Positions 7,838 through 15,930 of a stretch of DNA of 64,000 bases are shown here, in pieces (within the stretch, counting starts at the first letter, position 1; each line of letters opens with the position of its first letter). The stretch lies in assembly GCA_965116865.1 (NCBI GenBank), contig OZ220727.1, positions 2,542,001 to 2,606,000 on the forward strand, read 5' to 3'. A program made the position numbers and the translations under genes. Below the pieces are notes generated by a model. That model had not been told where the DNA came from, searched no databases, and worked only from the letters and a program-made list of their open reading frames with translations. The DNA comes from Aldehydirespirator sp965116865 (lineage in GTDB: Bacteria > Actinomycetota > Acidimicrobiia > Acidimicrobiales > Aldehydirespiratoraceae).

Positions 7838-9232
7838 TCAGGGTGTAGTGAGGGTGTCGAGCAGCGCCCAGTTGGGTTTGCTGGCGTAGAGCAGGGCGCG
7901 GATTCGGTAGTTGTTGAAGTCAGTGGACCCGAAGGCGGCGTGTTTGTCCCGTTTGGCGAGGTTGTTGGCGGCTTCGGTGGGAGCGTTGGTGGCTCGGGCC
8001 CGGTGCCGGTTCGAGGTGGGGTGGCGCCAGCGCCACAGGGTGCGGCCCAGTCGGTTGAGCTCTGTGGGCATGCCGGGGTCCTGCAGGTCCGAGGCGAGTT
8101 GGGCGACGGTCGCCGCGCCGGTTTCGGCGTCGGTGATGTCATGGATGCTTCTGAGGGTCTCTTCAGCGGTGCCAGGCGTTTTTGGCCTCGCTGTGGGGGT
8201 CGCTGGCGTCGAGCAGGCCCCGCAGCCGGGCCCGTCCGGCGTCGGTGATCGTCTCTGACGCCGAGACCAGCAGCTTGCGGGCCCGATACAGCGGGTCGTG
8301 CTTGTGGCCACGATGCCCGAGGGTCTGGTTCTGGGCTCTGCGGCGGACCTCGTCGGGGGCGGTGTTGCCCAACCGCACCACATGGAAGGCGTCCGCGACC
8401 TGGCCGGCATCAGGCAGCGGCGTCGAACGCTGCCCGGTATGGCCCCGACAGGTCCAGCACCCCCCAGCGGATCTGCTCCAGCCATCCGCGGGGACGCGCC
8501 AGCAGCCACTGGGTGGGCGCCTTGGAGACTGTTGAGTAATGCCGATTTCGCGCAGCACACAACCTTCTGACCTGCGGTTTTGTGACAGCGATATCGCGAT
8601 TTTGGGACATAATCAACACTCTCCTTGGCGCTGCGGCCTGGCACTATGTCAAGCAGCTGGCCCCGGCCTGCGTCGACGATGCCGGTGGCCCAGGCCTTGG
8701 TCCGGAACCTGCCGCGGCGCCACAGCAGGATCTCGTCGAGGCCCAGCGCGCACACATCGCCGATCCTTTCGGTGTCGGCATCGATCAGCGCCTCACCCCA
8801 GCGGCGCACCGAGACGTTCACCGGATGCCAGCTGCACCCCAGCTCTTTGGCGATGCCGCTGTGGGGCTGCCCTCGGCCCGACCGGCGCGTCGCCCAGCGC
8901 CCCGCTTTTGTGGTCAGCTTCTCGCGCGCCGACGCGATATCGGGGTCCTGCTCGGTGACGGTCCCCGCCCCACAGCGCGGCTGACCACAACGCCACCGGC
9001 GCTTGTGCCACACCAGCCGCGCCGCCCGCCCGAACGCACGCAGATCCACCAACTCGACCCGGCGCACGCCATGGGACCACAACAGCCCGCCACAGCCCAC
9101 ACAGGGCGGCCTCGGCACCCGCCGACAGATATGCACCCGCAACAGCGCGCCCGCCCCGTCGCTGACGCCGAGCTCCTCGACATCGCCCAGTCCCACCAGC
9201 AGCTCACAGACACGCGTAGGGTCGCACTCCAC
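7838..9232 (-). pseudogene. ISL3-family transposase, broken by MITE insertion and frameshifts
   Basis: The N-terminal part is a good ISL3 transposase: a zinc-ribbon-like CVGCGGLLWSHGVRRVELVD, then the catalytic-core start VCALGLDEILLWRRG and LLDIVPGRSAK. Directly after SAK a 97-bp MITE plus duplicated CCTTGG adds 103 bp and shifts the frame. Beyond it the family sequence continues in other frames: APTQWLLARPRGWLEQIRWG, then PDAGQVADAFHVVRLGN, then AEETLRSIHD to TNAPTEAANNLAKRDK at the C-terminus. At least two further small frameshifts are present (near 8410 and near 8165). A long minus-strand frame survives by chance, but no functional transposase is encoded. Confidence 0.85.
8526..8622 (+). 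mobile_element. 97-bp MITE, copy 1, inside ISL3 transposase
   Basis: The element starts AGACTGTTGAGTA and ends TCAACACTCT, giving imperfect terminal inverted repeats (13 of the first 18 positions pair). It is flanked by a direct 6-bp duplication, CCTTGG (8520-8525 and 8623-8628). A 96/97-identical copy in the opposite orientation lies at 47072-47168, also with a 6-bp duplication. It has no coding capacity, so it must be mobilised in trans. Confidence 0.9.
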
Positions 9233-9453
9233 AGGGATCCTCCAAGTTCTCGGTTGCCTGTCAGCGCCGACTCTGGGGGATCCCTCGCGTTCAGCCGCGG
9301 ATAGCCACCGCCCTCACCCCACCCTCAAACGCGAAGAGTCCCTTTTCCCACATGCGTGGCAGAAGCCACGGTGCGAGGCGACGAGCACCTCGTGTCGACG
9401 TAGCCCTTCGGTAGCGTCAGGGTTGACCAACTACATCTCATGGAGGCACGGCT

Positions 9454-11877
9454 TTGACCGCTTCGCTCATTTCAGAGGTTCTTGATCGGCTCGACGCGGA
9501 CCCAAGAGCAAGCGGCATGGTCGCGCACCTAGTTGTCGGGGCGCTGCGGGATCGGTTGGACGATGCGATCAATGGGGTTGTAGTCGATCGTCCGGAGAGG
9601 CCACAGGGGGAGGAGTCGGCACCGGTGCGCACCTTCCTGGAGTCGGTGGCCGTTACTGGGTTCCGCGGCATCGGTCCGACCTGCAAGCTCGATCTTGGGC
9701 CTGGGCCGGGGCTCACGCTCGTCGTCGGGCGCAACGGGTCGGGCAAGTCGTCGTTCGCGGAGGCGCTGGAGTTCGCAATGACCGGCGACTCGCTCCGCTG
9801 GGCCGGCAAGTCGTTGGACTGGAAGAACGGCTGGCGCAACCTCCATGCTCAGGACGATCCCGCCATCGCCGTGGAATTGCGGGTCGACGGCGAGCGGCAA
9901 CCGCGAACGGTCCGCGTGAAATGGAGCAGCGCAAAGCTCGAGTCTGCCAAGACTGCGGTGACCGTGCCGGGCTACGGCCGCCAAGACCTCGACTCGCTCG
10001 GATGGAGCGATGCAGTCAAGACGTTCCGCCCGTTCCTGCCCTACAAGGAGCTGTCGACGATCTCTGAGGGACGGCCCATTGATCGGTACAACGCGCTGGC
10101 ACCGATGCTCGGCATGGAGGCATTGCAGGCACCCATCGAGAATCTGAGGCAGGCCCGGCTATCGGCGGAGAGACAACGGACTGAAGCCGAAGAACATGTC
10201 TCACAGGTCACGGACCTACTGCGAGAGTCTCCCGACGAGCGAGCCAGTGCCGCTCTGGAGGCGCTCTCTGGAGCTTGGGACCTAGACATAGTCGAGGCGC
10301 TCGTTACGGGCACCGATCCCGCCAGCGCTCAACGCGAGGGCCTCCTCGCCGCACTAGAGCAGCTTCCTTCGCCCGACCTAGACCGGGTTGCAGCTGCGGC
10401 AAGCGACCTGAGGGAGGCCGCGGGGCGTCAGGAGGCACTTCGGGGCAGCGACGCCGAGCGGGCTGAGAGACTGGCTGGGCTGCTCGAAGCCGCCGTGGAC
10501 CTGCACGAGCAGCATGGCGACGCCGATTGCCCGGTTTGCGGCCGTGACAACGGCTTGCACAGCGAGCGCGTCGCGGACCTCAGGGAAGAAATCGAGCGGC
10601 TGCGCTCTGAGGCGGGTGAGGTCCTCGACGCCGGACGCGCAATGCTCCGTGCCCAACGCTCGGCGCGTGAAGCCATCGGGACGATGCCACCGGTTCTCGG
10701 CACTGCGACGGCCACGGACATCGGAGTCGACGTCTCCGCACTGACGGCAGCGTGGCAGGCGTGGATCGACCCGCCCGACGCGCCCATCCACCTGGCCGTG
10801 CATCTTGAGTCCATGTGCCTGCAGGTGCAGGAGGCGACGGACACTATCCGCGCCGCCGCTGTAACACAAAGGCGCCGTCTCGCCGATCAGTGGCGACCGA
10901 TGGCCGAGTCATTGACCGAAGTGCTGCCAGTCGCTCACCAGGGGCTGAGCGCCGCGCAGCGTGTGACACCGCTCAGGGGCGCCGAGAACTGGCTGAAGCG
11001 GTGCGAAGCTACGATCCGAGACGAGCGATTCGATTCGGTCAAGGCTCAGGTCGCGGATGTCTGGGAGAACCTGGCCGTCGGCTCCAACGTCACGCTCGAA
11101 GACGTGCGCCTCGGGAACAAGAAGGTCGTCATGGACGTGACCGTCGACGGGGACTCCAGCGTCGCTCTGGGAGTCATGTCGCAGGGCGAGTTGCACGCCC
11201 TGGCGTTGAGCCTGTTCATCCCAAGGGTGAAGTTCGACGCCAGCCCGTTCGGGTTCGCGATCCTCGACGACCCCGTGCAAGCGATGGACCCGGTGCGGGT
11301 CGACGGACTGGCCCGGGTACTGCACAGCCTGGCGCAGACACGCCAAGTGGTGGTATTCACCCACGACGACCGGCTCCCGACCGCGGTCCGCCGACTCCAG
11401 ATTCCCGCGACCATCCTGTTGGTGACCCGCCGCCCCAAGTCACGCGTGGAACTCAAAGCCTCTCTCGACCCGCTACAAGCCGCCATAGAAGACGCCAGAG
11501 CCGTCGAGCTCAGCGGCGGGCTCCCCGAGGAGGTGTCCCGCCGGGTCGTTCCCAATCTTTGTCGACAGGCCATCGAGGCCGCGTGCCTGGAGTCGGGTCG
11601 AAGACGCCTTCTGCGGATCGGAATGGGCCTACACGAGTGCGAAGAGAAGTGGGCCGATGCCCCGAGACTGCTCCCCCGCATCGCCATAGCGCTCTATGGG
11701 GACGCCGACCGTGCAGGCGACGTCTACGGCACCCTCAACAACAAGTTCGGACCCTGGGCAGCCGACACAGCGAGGGCATGCAACGAGATGGCTCACTCGG
11801 GTGCGCCGGAGGGATCCGACCTCAAAGAACTCATCAACAGCGCCGAGTCGCTCGCCAAAGAGTTGGCGGCGCTGTGA
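9454..11877 (+). CDS. SMC/RecF-like AAA ATPase with zinc hook and possible C-terminal HEPN-like domain
   Basis: 807 residues, TTG start with GGAGG eight bases upstream. Order of features: short N-terminal region; FRGIG segment before Walker A GRNGSGKSS (residues 92-100); coiled-coil arm with CPVC at residues 359-362, the Rad50/RloC-like zinc hook; second arm; SQGELHAL signature; Walker B FAILDDPVQAMD (about residues 599-610); H-loop VVFTHDD. The last 120 residues contain RACNEMAH (R774, H781), an Rx6H spacing like HEPN RNases and RloC/PrrC-type anticodon nucleases. It overlaps the next gene by GTGA. The architecture suggests a defence ATPase. The ATPase call is firm; the nuclease idea is inference. 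Confidence 0.8.
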   Translation: MTASLISEVLDRLDADPRASGMVAHLVVGALRDRLDDAINGVVVDRPERPQGEESAPVRTFLESVAVTGFRGIGPTCKLDLGPGPGLTLVVGRNGSGKSSFAEALEFAMTGDSLRWAGKSLDWKNGWRNLHAQDDPAIAVELRVDGERQPRTVRVKWSSAKLESAKTAVTVPGYGRQDLDSLGWSDAVKTFRPFLPYKELSTISEGRPIDRYNALAPMLGMEALQAPIENLRQARLSAERQRTEAEEHVSQVTDLLRESPDERASAALEALSGAWDLDIVEALVTGTDPASAQREGLLAALEQLPSPDLDRVAAAASDLREAAGRQEALRGSDAERAERLAGLLEAAVDLHEQHGDADCPVCGRDNGLHSERVADLREEIERLRSEAGEVLDAGRAMLRAQRSAREAIGTMPPVLGTATATDIGVDVSALTAAWQAWIDPPDAPIHLAVHLESMCLQVQEATDTIRAAAVTQRRRLADQWRPMAESLTEVLPVAHQGLSAAQRVTPLRGAENWLKRCEATIRDERFDSVKAQVADVWENLAVGSNVTLEDVRLGNKKVVMDVTVDGDSSVALGVMSQGELHALALSLFIPRVKFDASPFGFAILDDPVQAMDPVRVDGLARVLHSLAQTRQVVVFTHDDRLPTAVRRLQIPATILLVTRRPKSRVELKASLDPLQAAIEDARAVELSGGLPEEVSRRVVPNLCRQAIEAACLESGRRRLLRIGMGLHECEEKWADAPRLLPRIAIALYGDADRAGDVYGTLNNKFGPWAADTARACNEMAHSGAPEGSDLKELINSAESLAKELAAL

Positions 11878-12272
11878 CGCAGATCGCGCACCGCTTCCTG
11901 CCGATCCACCTGGTCAACCTCGCCCGATCAGCAATGCGCGTTCCCCGCGCCGACCTAGTCGGCACATGGCCCCGCGCCGCAGCGATCCTCGGCCGCCAGG
12001 CACTGGAGATCACTCTCGACCAGCTGTGGGCACAGGCCGCACCGGGCGTCGAGAACGCGTCGGCAAGGGCACAGCTGACATGTCTGCCCGAATACATCGA
12101 CACCGAACTCGCCAGCCGGATCCGGTACTCCTGGCATGTCCTCTCAGCAGCCTGCCACTACCACGCCTACGAACTCCCGCCCATCGCTGCCGAACTCAAC
12201 GGCTGGCTCAACGACGTGGAAGCGCTCATCGCAGAGGTGAGCGTCAGGGAACGCGCATCTGCGGCGCGATAG
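11874..12272 (+). CDS. Small HEPN-like protein coupled to the ATPase gene
   Basis: 132 residues starting at GTG 11874 inside the ATPase stop (GTGA), which indicates translational coupling. All-helical in appearance. A RQALEITLDQLW helix (residues 41-52) is followed by SRIRYSWHVLSAACHYH (81-97), where R82 and H88 give an Rx5H motif compatible with HEPN RNase or nucleotide-binding folds. I do not recognise a named family. Because the ATPase also ends in a HEPN-like region, the pair could be a toxin/partner arrangement, but this is inference. The next gene is convergent, 13 bp away. Confidence 0.6.
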   Translation: MTQIAHRFLPIHLVNLARSAMRVPRADLVGTWPRAAAILGRQALEITLDQLWAQAAPGVENASARAQLTCLPEYIDTELASRIRYSWHVLSAACHYHAYELPPIAAELNGWLNDVEALIAEVSVRERASAAR

Positions 12273-12285
12273 CGTCCATCGGCGA

Positions 12286-13341
12286 CTACACAACCTCGAA
12301 CACGGCGTCTACCTCAAATCGCACACCCACCGATCCTGGTCGGAATGCGTCGGTTTGCCTCCTAGGGATCTCACTCGTCTGCCAGTAGACCAGCGACACA
12401 TCGCGGCCTGCAACGACTGCACACCCGGTCAGACCCTCAACCACACCGTCAGCAGAGAGTCTCTTGCCAGCCATTCGCACGACTACATGGCCCCTGCTCG
12501 CCACCAGATAGCCGGCCGTTCTCCAGAAGTCGGCCACCATCCGCCAATATGCACTCGCTAACTCGTGGCGGTCATCCCGCGAGACGCGATTTCGGGTTGG
12601 GTGAGGCGGCCCGCCCAAGAACCACAGACGCAACCATTGATCTTCCTCGAAGCTCGTTACGTCCAGGTATGGAGGCGACGTGATGATGCAACTGGCTTCC
12701 CGTTGCCGGACAGACTGGAGCCTGTGCAAGTCTCTGAAGTCAGTTAGCTCAACGTGTCCACGTAGTTCTGGCAGCGGCGATACATATCTAAATCTTGCTT
12801 GGCGTTCAAGCAACCGGAACACATCTCGGTCTGGAGGACTATAGCCATGCTTATCCCAGAATCGAACGGAATATGCTGGTTTCGTGGAGATTGTGCGTGG
12901 CATTTGGGCACTCAGATACGATGGCGATTTCTCAGACTCACCGTGCAGCGCTCCAAGGGCTAGGGCGGCAATCATCGCATCAGAGCGTCGAGTTCTCCAC
13001 TGCAGCACGTACCGAAGATAGAGAAGTTGGCTGAGCGTACGTGGGTTGTAGGCACGATTGAAGAACTCTGGGAGACTCCGGACCCGTGGCCGCCAGCGAC
13101 GCGCCTCATACGCGCTCGCAAGCTCCGATATCCGACGACAAACCGTTGATAGCGCCGGACCCTGCGTCTTGGCTGCCGTCAAACAGTAGGCAACCGGGTT
13201 GATGTCTCCAGCGAGGGCATTGCGACCCATCAGAAGCGCCTGGAATGGAGTCGTGCCTCTTCCACAGAACGGGTCAATCACCAGGTCTCCGGGGTTCGTC
13301 AGCTCGTTGATCCACTTTTCCGCGAAGCTTTCCGGAAACAT
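12286..13341 (-). CDS. DNA amino-methyltransferase (N4-cytosine or N6-adenine)
   Basis: 351 residues. AdoMet-binding motif I is VIDPFCGRGTTPFQ (residues 21-34) and catalytic motif IV is TSPPYLDV (residues 221-228). A roughly 190-residue region separates them, probably containing the target-recognition part. The TSPPY form fits N4-cytosine or N6-adenine methylation of DNA. ATG 13341 is the first usable start, but the codons just upstream in frame read NRFHALCPYFA, which looks like family sequence, so initiation may really be further upstream at a non-standard codon. It is the last gene of a minus-strand set with the ParB-like and nuclease-like genes and probably supplies self-marking for that module. 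Confidence 0.82.
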   Translation of the reverse strand: MFPESFAEKWINELTNPGDLVIDPFCGRGTTPFQALLMGRNALAGDINPVAYCLTAAKTQGPALSTVCRRISELASAYEARRWRPRVRSLPEFFNRAYNPRTLSQLLYLRYVLQWRTRRSDAMIAALALGALHGESEKSPSYLSAQMPRTISTKPAYSVRFWDKHGYSPPDRDVFRLLERQARFRYVSPLPELRGHVELTDFRDLHRLQSVRQREASCIITSPPYLDVTSFEEDQWLRLWFLGGPPHPTRNRVSRDDRHELASAYWRMVADFWRTAGYLVASRGHVVVRMAGKRLSADGVVEGLTGCAVVAGRDVSLVYWQTSEIPRRQTDAFRPGSVGVRFEVDAVFEVV

Positions 13342-13379
13342 TGCGAAGTAGGGGCAGAGAGCGTGGAACCTGTTCCTCG

Positions 13380-14321
13380 TTAGCGCACTCGGGATGCCAG
13401 TACCGCTTTAGACCACCTCATGCCACGAGCCCGGACAGTGCTCGGCAGTTCGGGAGCATGAAGTGCGATGCGGCAACGGTCGAACAGGACGCCAGCAATG
13501 GTCGCCCTAGTCTCCCACTCCTCGCGCGTTAGCCGATGCGGCACGAAGAACATGCGCACGGCTGGAACGCAAGGCGGTTCAAGCATCCATGCCTGGCACC
13601 AACTCCTTGTGTCAGGCAACTCGCTCAGTTTCGTGGTCCAGTTCGCTCCGGCGGCGCACTGACCGAACGCGATCACTTGGCCCGGCCTCCTATCCGCGAA
13701 GCCATGCTAGACAACGAGGTCGAGATGCGCGTCCTTCTGGCGGCTGGCCGGCTTGACTGGCTTCGCCCCTCCGCCTTCTCGGAGCTGCTCGGCGAGTTCG
13801 TCAACGGCCGCCGCGAACCCCGATGCCTTCGTCCGTCGCGGAAACGCGAACAGGTACGAGCCGTCATGCTCGTTGCGCCCGAAGTAGCTCTCCGCCGCGG
13901 CATGGCTAATATCCTCAAAGTCTCGCTCGGGACGTACACGCGCACCCCTGCCAGCTGCAACCCCGAACCGGCTCAGGAGCAGCAGGAAGATGTACGTGGA
14001 ATCGATGCCCAACGCGTCTCGCTCGAGTTGGAGCGCCTGATCACCTACAGAGAACGGATATCCATCGCCCGCCGCCACGGAGCGCTCTTCGAGTTCCGCG
14101 AAGGCTGCATCGGCCAGCCGTTCCGATATCTCGCCTCGTGTATCCACTTGTGCGTCCATAGAGTCGTGAACAGCATCAGTCGATCCGCCACGGCGAAACT
14201 CCGCCACAAGGTCTTGAAAGCTGCTATTTCCATCGTGAGAAGCAAGCGCCTTGAGTTCGAGCCAATCAGCCAGCGTCGTGGAGTCGCTCGCGGCCGCAGG
14301 TGAGCCAATTCCAGCCGTCAC
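13380..14321 (-). pseudogene. Nuclease-like protein of the ParB/methyltransferase cluster, interrupted by in-frame TAG
   Basis: Read through, this is one frame of about 313 codons from GTG 14321 to the stop at 13380. The first 204 residues end HLDLVV, followed by TAG at 13709-13707, and the same frame resumes HGFADRRPGQVIAFGQCAAG and continues to ALHAPELPST. A Trp (TGG) at the TAG would restore it. The HLDLVV...QVIAFGQC arrangement resembles the beta-hairpin of Mrr-like PD-(D/E)xK nucleases (Asp, then Gln-Cys), though the usual Lys is not in place. GTG 14321 overlaps the stop of the ParB-like gene (GTGA). The product is either truncated, suppressed, or the gene is dead in this strain. Confidence 0.7.
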
Positions 14322-15454
14322 GATGAGGAGCGACTTCTGCGACGCCCCGATCTTTGTTGCCTGCGGTGATCCTCCATATCTGAGACAAGCCGGTCTGCAA
14401 GTTCGAAAATCTCGTTCGCGGTGCGCAGCGTATCAGCGTCGCCCGTATCGCCAGTCAGTTGCTTGCCTCGCGCCTCCTGCAGCTGACGCCGGGCTTCAAG
14501 CAGGTGGCCCTTAAAGAGTTCCTCATCCCCGATGCTGATATCGATCACGACATCCAACGGCAGACCACGTCGCAGCGCTATCAGCCCGTCGTGGTTGCCG
14601 ATAGCTGAATCCAGTCGGCGAAGGTCAGGATTCTGACTCTGTACCAAAGGTTGTGTGTCGGTGGACTTCTGTCCATAGAGCCACAAGCACAGATCACCTA
14701 GTGCATTGAGCCTTTTCTTAGGGATCGGATTGGGCCGGAAACTATTCTCGTTGTCTATTCCCAGCAGTTCTTGGATATTCTGGTAGTCCAGACCGGTATA
14801 TAGGTGCGAGAATGAGAAGTGCTTCTTCCACCGATCGTCGAGATTAAACTGGCCGGACTCCTCTGCTTGTCGCAAGACCATCAAGCCTCTGTATAGTCTC
14901 CGCACGGTAGTGTGTCGATCACCAATTTGTCGGGCGATCTCGTCGAGTCCTTCGCCTAGCTCATTGTGGACCCAAGCGACATACTGCGCCTTTGCGTATG
15001 ACTGCCAAGGTTGTGGACCGTTGACATGTTTGAAGCCAACGTACTGCCTTATGTTCTGTCGCGCACGCTCGATAACAGGTAACGTGGCCAACTCTCGGCG
15101 CCGCGCTGCCGTAATCCGTGGAAGATCAGTTGCTCCTACCTTCGCCCGGAGTCTGCCGTCCACCAAGATCCTGACCGCCGCCAAGCGGCGGTTGCCCTCC
15201 ACGACAACAAGCTTGCCGTTCTCGAGTGCCACGAAGAGCGGCTCATGTTCGAAGTACCCGTTGCTGGCGATCGAGAGCGCGAGCTCGTCGACAGCGAACT
15301 CCTTCCACAGTCGCTCGACTAGGTCAGACTCATCCAGATCGCCGTCAAGGAAGAGTCTCGGATTCTTCCGGTCGAAGCACAGTTGGTCGGTCGGAAAGCG
15401 CGTGGGGGTTGGCATTGCCTCGCGCTCGGCCTGCTGAGATGCCATGCTGGTCAC
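14318..15454 (-). CDS. ParB N-terminal (ParB/sulfiredoxin) domain protein
   Basis: 378 residues. The first 150 carry a ParB-like nuclease/CTPase fold: FDRKNPRLFL, ELALSIASNGYFEHEPLFVA and VVEGNRRLAAVRIL, which corresponds to the ParB GERRxxA motif. A following helical part includes EIARQIGDRHTTVRRLYRG, resembling the helix-turn-helix of ParB proteins. The C-terminus is helical and ends in an Arg/Ser tail. There is no parA partner, and the gene is translationally coupled to a nuclease-like gene and then a methyltransferase. A role in a defence or DNA-modification module is therefore more likely than chromosome partition. The domain call is solid; the role is inferred. Confidence 0.75.
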   Translation of the reverse strand: MTSMASQQAEREAMPTPTRFPTDQLCFDRKNPRLFLDGDLDESDLVERLWKEFAVDELALSIASNGYFEHEPLFVALENGKLVVVEGNRRLAAVRILVDGRLRAKVGATDLPRITAARRRELATLPVIERARQNIRQYVGFKHVNGPQPWQSYAKAQYVAWVHNELGEGLDEIARQIGDRHTTVRRLYRGLMVLRQAEESGQFNLDDRWKKHFSFSHLYTGLDYQNIQELLGIDNENSFRPNPIPKKRLNALGDLCLWLYGQKSTDTQPLVQSQNPDLRRLDSAIGNHDGLIALRRGLPLDVVIDISIGDEELFKGHLLEARRQLQEARGKQLTGDTGDADTLRTANEIFELADRLVSDMEDHRRQQRSGRRRSRSSS

Positions 15455-15455
15455 A

Positions 15456-15779
15456 CTACCGCTCCGCGCCCTGTCGTGGCCGAGTGGCCTGAGGAACCGG
15501 TGGCGTAGGTGAAACCCGAAGTTCGCTGAAGCGGAGCGGCTCCGACGGCGGTGGCCGCTGAGACCGGTAGCGGCTAGCGGACCGTCGACGGCTGTCGGTG
15601 ATTCCGGTCCTCAGCACTGCGGGAAAGTTGCCCCTGAGCGCGATGGCGACCGCCTCGCGCGGTTTCATCTGGCGTGGGATCTCGGCAAGGCTCTCGACAT
15701 CGCTGGATTTGTGGAGACTCATCGCGGCCTTCACGTAGCTGTTGTATCGGACGATCGCTGCTCGCGACTGGGATGACAC
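15456..15779 (-). CDS. Small hypothetical protein upstream of the ParB-like gene
   Basis: A possible 107-residue protein from GTG 15779, ending two bases before the ParB-like start on the same strand. The first 60 residues (VRYNSYVKAAMSLHKSSDVE...) look protein-like; the C-terminal half is Arg/Pro/Ser-rich and could be out-of-frame noise. No family is recognised. It might be a leader gene of the cluster, or non-coding. Confidence 0.3.
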   Translation of the reverse strand: MSSQSRAAIVRYNSYVKAAMSLHKSSDVESLAEIPRQMKPREAVAIALRGNFPAVLRTGITDSRRRSASRYRSQRPPPSEPLRFSELRVSPTPPVPQATRPRQGAER

Positions 15780-15813
15780 TACATCAAGTATACATGAAAA
15801 CCAACATTGTGCC

Positions 15814-15920
15814 TTACCGGCGGAAGGCGAGTCAAACTCGACGGCATCAACTGGCCGCTGTCGCTCTTGTCGCCGTCGCCGTACAGGTTACCGGCGGAAG
15901 GCGAGTCAAACTCGACGGCG
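15814..15920. repeat. Pair of 31-33-bp direct repeats with internal hairpin
   Basis: TTACCGGCGGAAGGCGAGTC... occurs at 15814 and again at 15888 (74-bp spacing). The shared part runs about 31 bases and contains CGAGT-CAA-ACTCG, a small hairpin. The pair sits in the 150-bp gap between the stop of the type ISP-like methyltransferase and the next minus-strand gene. It could be an operator pair or a 3' processing or termination signal. Two copies and unlike spacing argue against CRISPR. Confidence 0.8.
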
Positions 15921-15930
15921 TCAAGCCCGG

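Larger units (their letters stand above)
7823..9342 (-). mobile_element. ISL3-type insertion sequence with decayed transposase
   Basis: The ends carry imperfect inverted repeats of about 33 bp: GGGACTCTTCGCGTTTGAGG read inward from 9342, and GCGGCTCTCCGCGTTTCAGG read inward from 7823. About 26 of 33 positions agree, with the shared GTGAGGG inner part. I see no target duplication, so the copy is old or its flank has been lost. It contains the transposase pseudogene and, inside it, a 97-bp MITE. Confidence 0.65.

Noticed and set aside
9454..11877. ATPase as RecN, RecF or SbcC housekeeping protein
   Set aside because: Length, zinc hook position and the C-terminal HEPN-like end do not fit RecF or RecN, and SbcC would be expected next to SbcD. 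Defence-island context argues for a different role.
13707..13709. Amber codon as pyrrolysine
   Set aside because: No pyl genes are visible, the residue context (LVV-x-HGF) fits Trp, and a single TGG-to-TAG change explains it.
14318..15454. ParB-like protein as chromosome or plasmid partition ParB
   Set aside because: No ParA, no parS-like cluster, no replication genes, and the gene is coupled to nuclease-like and methyltransferase genes.
15814..15920. Possible two-repeat CRISPR mini-array
   Set aside because: Only two repeats, an imperfect right edge, no cas genes anywhere in the window, and the spacer-like part is GC-rich like its surroundings.
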